Assembly (NCBI GenBank): GCA_016195085.1
Contig: JACQAG010000031.1
Coordinates: 124,001-188,000 of the forward strand
DNA from: Pseudomonadota bacterium
GTDB taxonomy: Bacteria > Pseudomonadota > Alphaproteobacteria > SHVZ01
Length of the DNA: 64,000 nucleotides
Direction of reading: 5' to 3'
The notes beneath the pieces are model-generated. The model saw only the letters and a list, made by a program, of their open reading frames with translations, was not told the origin of the DNA and made no database searches. The position numbers and the translations under genes are program-made. Below are positions 61,148 to 64,000 of the stretch, piece by piece (the stretch's first letter is position 1; each line of letters begins with the position of its first letter).

Positions 61148-62134
61148 TCAGCGATAGGGATCGTCGCGGCGGAGGAAATCGTGCACGTAGCTGCCGACAC
61201 CGTCCTCGATCGCGGTGAAGGGGCGCCGATAGCCCGCTTGGCGCAGCCGGTCCATGCGGGCCTCGGTGAAGTATTGGTAGCGCGGGCGGAGCGCCGGCGG
61301 GGTGTCGACATACTCGATCGCAGGCTCGCTGTTGGTCGCAGCGGCGACGGCGCGGGCGAGATCGGCGAAGCTGCGCGCCTTGCCGGTGCCGATGTTGAAC
61401 AGGCCGCCCAAGCTCGCCTGCTCGCTCATCCAGAGCATCACCTCGACGCAATCGCCGACCCAGATGAAGTCGCGGAGCTGGCCGCCATCGCCATAGTCGG
61501 GATGATGGGAGCGAAAGAGGCGCGGCTTCTCGCCCGCCTTGAGGCGCTCGTGGATTTGCCAGGCGACGCTGATCTGTCCGCCCTTGTGGTACTCGTTCGG
61601 GCCGTAGACGTTGAAGAATTTCAGACCGGCCCAGGCCGGCGGCCGGGTCGCCGGATCGGCGGCGAGCCGGGCCACGCGCCGATCGAAGAGATGCTTCGAC
61701 CAGCCATAGGGGTTGAGCGGCATGAGCTTGGCGAGTGCCGCGGGCGTGCCGTCATCCTCGAAGCCGGCGCTGCCGTCGCCATAGGTCGCGGCCGATGAGG
61801 CGTAGATGAAGCGCGTCTGATTCCGGGCGCACCAGCGCCACAGCTCGAGCGACAGGGAGAAGTTGTTGGCGGCGATCAAATCGGCGTCGCTCTCCGTCGT
61901 CGAGGAGATGGCGCCCAAGTGAAAGATCGTCCTGATCTTGCCCCGCTGGCGGTCGAGCCAGTCCTGGAAGCGGTCGGGGTGCACCAGATCGGCGAGCTCG
62001 CGCTTGGCGATGTTGCGCCACTTGTCGCCGCACCCCAGGCGGTCGACGACAACGATCTCGCGCTCGCCTCTGGCTTCCAGCCCGGCCACCAGGTTCGAGC
62101 CGATGAACCCGGCGCCGCCGGTCACGACGATCAT
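61148..62134 (-). CDS. hldD: ADP-L-glycero-D-manno-heptose 6-epimerase
   Basis: A 328-residue short-chain-dehydrogenase-type epimerase that makes the heptose donor for LPS inner core. NADP site GGAGFIGSN, then DKWRNIAK and the catalytic YGWSKHLFD; FFNVYGPNEYHKG and the HHPDYGDGGQLRDFIWVGD region are typical of HldD. Start at ATG 62134; the frame is open upstream without support. It shows that the organism makes heptose-containing LPS. Confidence 0.94.
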   Translation of the reverse strand: MIVVTGGAGFIGSNLVAGLEARGEREIVVVDRLGCGDKWRNIAKRELADLVHPDRFQDWLDRQRGKIRTIFHLGAISSTTESDADLIAANNFSLSLELWRWCARNQTRFIYASSAATYGDGSAGFEDDGTPAALAKLMPLNPYGWSKHLFDRRVARLAADPATRPPAWAGLKFFNVYGPNEYHKGGQISVAWQIHERLKAGEKPRLFRSHHPDYGDGGQLRDFIWVGDCVEVMLWMSEQASLGGLFNIGTGKARSFADLARAVAAATNSEPAIEYVDTPPALRPRYQYFTEARMDRLRQAGYRRPFTAIEDGVGSYVHDFLRRDDPYR

Positions 62135-62342
62135 CTCCGCCCCCAGGCTTCCAGGGCCCCCGGGTTTCCAGGGAAGGCCCGGGTTATAGGGGAGGGACCC
62201 CCATGGCGGCAAGGTGGGGCCGGCAAGCTGCCGCAACCATCGACGGCGTACCGCCTGCCGCCCGATCGTCGCTCGCTCACGGTTGCGCGCGCCGTTCGCG
62301 GCCTGCGATAGTGGCCACGGTTCGAAGGCGATGGAGAGGCCG

Positions 62343-62633
62343 ATGCAGACCGAAAACCGCCTGCTCGACGATCTGGCCCGGCTTGCCTCCAGCGCCATGG
62401 GTGCCGCCGCCGGACTCCGCGCCGAGATCGAGGCCCGGATCAAAGCCGAGCTCGAGCGCATCCTTGGCGAGCTGGACCACGTGCCGCGGGAAGAATTCGA
62501 GGCGGTGAAGGCGATGGCGGCCAAGGCGCGGGCCGAGCAGGAGATCTTGACGGAGCGGATCGTCCGGCTGGAAGCCGAGCTCGCCCGGCGGTCGAAGCCC
62601 GCATCCCCGGTCGGCAAGAGGACCAGAGCCTGA
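62343..62633 (+). CDS. ubiK: ubiquinone biosynthesis accessory factor UbiK (BMFP)
   Basis: A 96-residue coiled-coil protein: N-terminal amphipathic helix (LLDDLARLASSAMGAAAGLR), then EELERIL/REEFEAVKAMAAKARAEQ and the C-terminal LTERIVRLEAELA typical of BMFP. It helps assemble the late steps of ubiquinone synthesis at the membrane. ATG 62343 follows GGAGAGG; an in-frame ATG four codons upstream is possible. Confidence 0.88.
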   Translation: MQTENRLLDDLARLASSAMGAAAGLRAEIEARIKAELERILGELDHVPREEFEAVKAMAAKARAEQEILTERIVRLEAELARRSKPASPVGKRTRA

Positions 62634-62739
62634 CGCGCGATCTATCGCGCAAATGTCGCAAATTCGACGTTTAAGCGCGCGCGCAATTCTTCCTAAAACA
62701 AGCACTTGCGCCGCGGCGTTCACTTTGGCACTCTACAGC

Positions 62740-62767
62740 TAGTGGTGATTGACGCCTTGCACCACTA
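62740..62767. promoter_or_regulatory. inverted repeat upstream of the YbjN-like gene
   Basis: TAGTGGTG (62740-62747) and CACCACTA (62760-62767) form perfect 8-bp arms around a 12-base spacer. It lies in the gap after ubiK, 65 bp before the chosen ATG of the next gene, and could be an operator. No regulator is identified. Confidence 0.5.
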
Positions 62768-62831
62768 AGTGTCGGCAGAAGGCGTCACCATCGCGCAGCC
62801 GTCGCTGCGCCTGGGCAAGGAGCTGACAGGC

Positions 62832-63335
62832 ATGACGTTACAGAGCGTCGAAACAGCTCGCTCCCGTCAAAATCCCATCGATATCCTCGAAGAAATCGTC
62901 TCCACGAATGAATGGTTGCATGACCGCGCCTCGGAAGAAGAACTGGCCGCCGAGGTCGAGGGTCGCTGGTGCGATTACCGCATGTTCTTCGTCTGGCGGG
63001 AGGAGACCGGCGCCTTGCATTTCTCCTGCTGCTTTGATGCCCGCGTCCCCGACAACAAGCGCCATGACATCCACGATCTCCTGGCGATGATCAACGAGAA
63101 GCTCTGGCTCGGGCATTTCGAGGTCTCCTCGGAAGACTCCGTGCCGATGTTCCGCCACACGACCTTGCTGCGCGGCGCCCCCGGGGCTTCGGTCGAGCAG
63201 CTCGAGGATCTGGTCGACATCGCCTTGACCGAGTGCGAGCGCTTTTTCCCCGCGTTCCAATTCGTCATCTGGGGTGGCAAGAGCGCAGCGGAAGCGATCG
63301 GCGCGGCAATGTTCGAGACCGTGGGCGAGGCTTAG
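62832..63335 (+). CDS. YbjN domain-containing protein
   Basis: A 167-residue protein with the YbjN/type III chaperone-like fold pattern: NPIDILEEIVSTNEWLHDRA, CDYRMFFVWREETGALHFSC, and ECERFFPAFQFVIWGGKSAA then EAIGAAMFETVGEA. The family is widespread in alphaproteobacteria and lies next to proC in many genomes. ATG 62832 follows AAGGAG; a GTG at 62769 would add 21 residues within the inverted-repeat region. Confidence 0.87.
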   Translation: MTLQSVETARSRQNPIDILEEIVSTNEWLHDRASEEELAAEVEGRWCDYRMFFVWREETGALHFSCCFDARVPDNKRHDIHDLLAMINEKLWLGHFEVSSEDSVPMFRHTTLLRGAPGASVEQLEDLVDIALTECERFFPAFQFVIWGGKSAAEAIGAAMFETVGEA

Positions 63336-63374
63336 CCCCGCCCCTTCGCGGCTCGCAGCGTCGCGCAAATCATC

Positions 63375-64000
63375 ATGGCGAAGCCGGTCCTGCTCGTCGG
63401 CTGCGGCAAGATGGGGGGCGCCTTGCTCTCCGGCTGGCTCCAGCGCCAGGATCTTCCGGGCGGCGTTTATGTGATCGAGCCGAATGCGGCCGGCCTTGGC
63501 ACCTTCCGCGGCGCTGCCGGTGTGAGCCTGCATCCGTCGGCCGGCGACCTGCCGGCCGGGCTCGATCCGGAGATCCTGGTGCTCGCGGTCAAGCCGCAAA
63601 TGATGGATGCGGCGTTGCCGCCCCTGAGGCGCTTCACCGGTGCCACCGTGCTCTCCATCGCCGCCGGCAAGACGCTGGCCTATTTCAGCCGCAGCTTCGG
63701 CGCCGAGGCGCCGATCGTGCGCTCGATGCCGAACACGCCGGCGTCGGTCGGCCGCGGCATCACCGTGGCGGTGGCGAACGCGCGCGTGAGCGCCGCCCAG
63801 CGCCGGCGCTGCCACGGGCTCTTGGCGGCGGTGGGCCAGGTCGAATGGGTCGAGGACGAAGGCCTGCTGGACGCCGTCACCGCGCTCTCCGGCGGCGGGC
63901 CCGCCTATGTCTTCCTCCTCATCGAATGCCTGGCCGCGGCCGGCGCCGAGGCGGGGTTGCCGGCCGATCTCGCCATGCGGCTGGCGCGGGCCACCGTCAG
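63375..64000 (+). CDS. proC: pyrroline-5-carboxylate reductase, N-terminal part
   Basis: The gene runs off the right edge after 208 codons. The NADPH-binding start VLLVGCGKMGGALLSGWL, then ILVLAVKPQMMD, RSMPNTPASVGRGIT and the helix TALSGGGPAYVFLLIECL, identify ProC, which makes proline from pyrroline-5-carboxylate. The usual SGSGPAY is SGGGPAY here. Start at ATG 63375. Confidence 0.95.
   Translation, partial: MAKPVLLVGCGKMGGALLSGWLQRQDLPGGVYVIEPNAAGLGTFRGAAGVSLHPSAGDLPAGLDPEILVLAVKPQMMDAALPPLRRFTGATVLSIAAGKTLAYFSRSFGAEAPIVRSMPNTPASVGRGITVAVANARVSAAQRRRCHGLLAAVGQVEWVEDEGLLDAVTALSGGGPAYVFLLIECLAAAGAEAGLPADLAMRLARATV

Overview
The window looks like a chromosome segment of a GC-rich alphaproteobacterium of Rhodospirillales type. 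The evidence is a petABC bc1 complex, the cca / small membrane protein / NUDIX CoA hydrolase / DUF1285 cluster, a MoxR-DUF58-DUF4159 locus, alphaproteobacterial MidA, HldD and UbiK, and hairpins with TCAAG loops of the kind scattered through alphaproteobacterial genomes. I recognised no rRNA, tRNA, CRISPR array, IS transposase or phage gene.

Layout. 1-4.5 kb: start of mtnP, petABC, trmL-hemF. 4.6-9.3 kb: a membrane class III nucleotide cyclase, tRNA nucleotidyltransferase and small neighbours. 9.3-18.1 kb: MoxR ATPase, DUF58, two large membrane proteins and a TPR/SPINDLY-like glycosyltransferase. 18.1-21.4 kb: amidotransferase, methyltransferase, nitrilase and a GxxExxY protein boxed in by inverted repeats. 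21.4-42.9 kb: histidine and imidazole metabolism. 42.9-46 kb: dienelactone hydrolase, DUF2938, EamA and a VapBC module. 45.9-51.8 kb: LytTR regulator divergent from a five-gene ABC/outer-membrane operon. 52.2-64 kb: ychF, pth, rplY, prs, an M24-fold enzyme, pgeF, midA, lgt, hldD, ubiK, a ybjN-like gene and proC.

The most striking part is 24.8-41.2 kb. hutU-hutH, a HutC repressor and hutG lie in or near it. Four copies of an 18-bp operator (best copy ATTATGTCTATACATAAT) precede hutU, hutC, an ABC-transporter operon, and a divergent dioxygenase/EamA pair. Within this set are three relatives of cucumopine synthase, the enzyme that joins histidine to 2-oxoglutarate: a split pair (cyclophilin-like gene plus helical-bundle gene), a normal fusion, and a fusion with the domain order reversed. 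The split pair belongs to a visibly less GC-rich block (about 25.0-34.1 kb) with hyuAB, an opine/histidine-type ABC transporter and an RpiR regulator. That block is bracketed by two direct copies of the HutC-operator segment, 9,320 bp apart and 81 percent identical over 100 bp. My reading is that a catabolic island entered between divergent hutU and hutC, next to a resident HutC regulon already carrying cucumopine-synthase-like genes. The working hypothesis is a chromosomal system for making, moving or breaking down histidine-derived, opine-like imidazole compounds. The chemistry is inferred, not shown.

A second theme is short palindromic repeats (22.95, 53.4, 54.98, 56.02, 57.02 and 61.02 kb). 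Two of them appear to have rewritten the C-termini of essential proteins: Prs has lost its usual tail and Pth has gained one.
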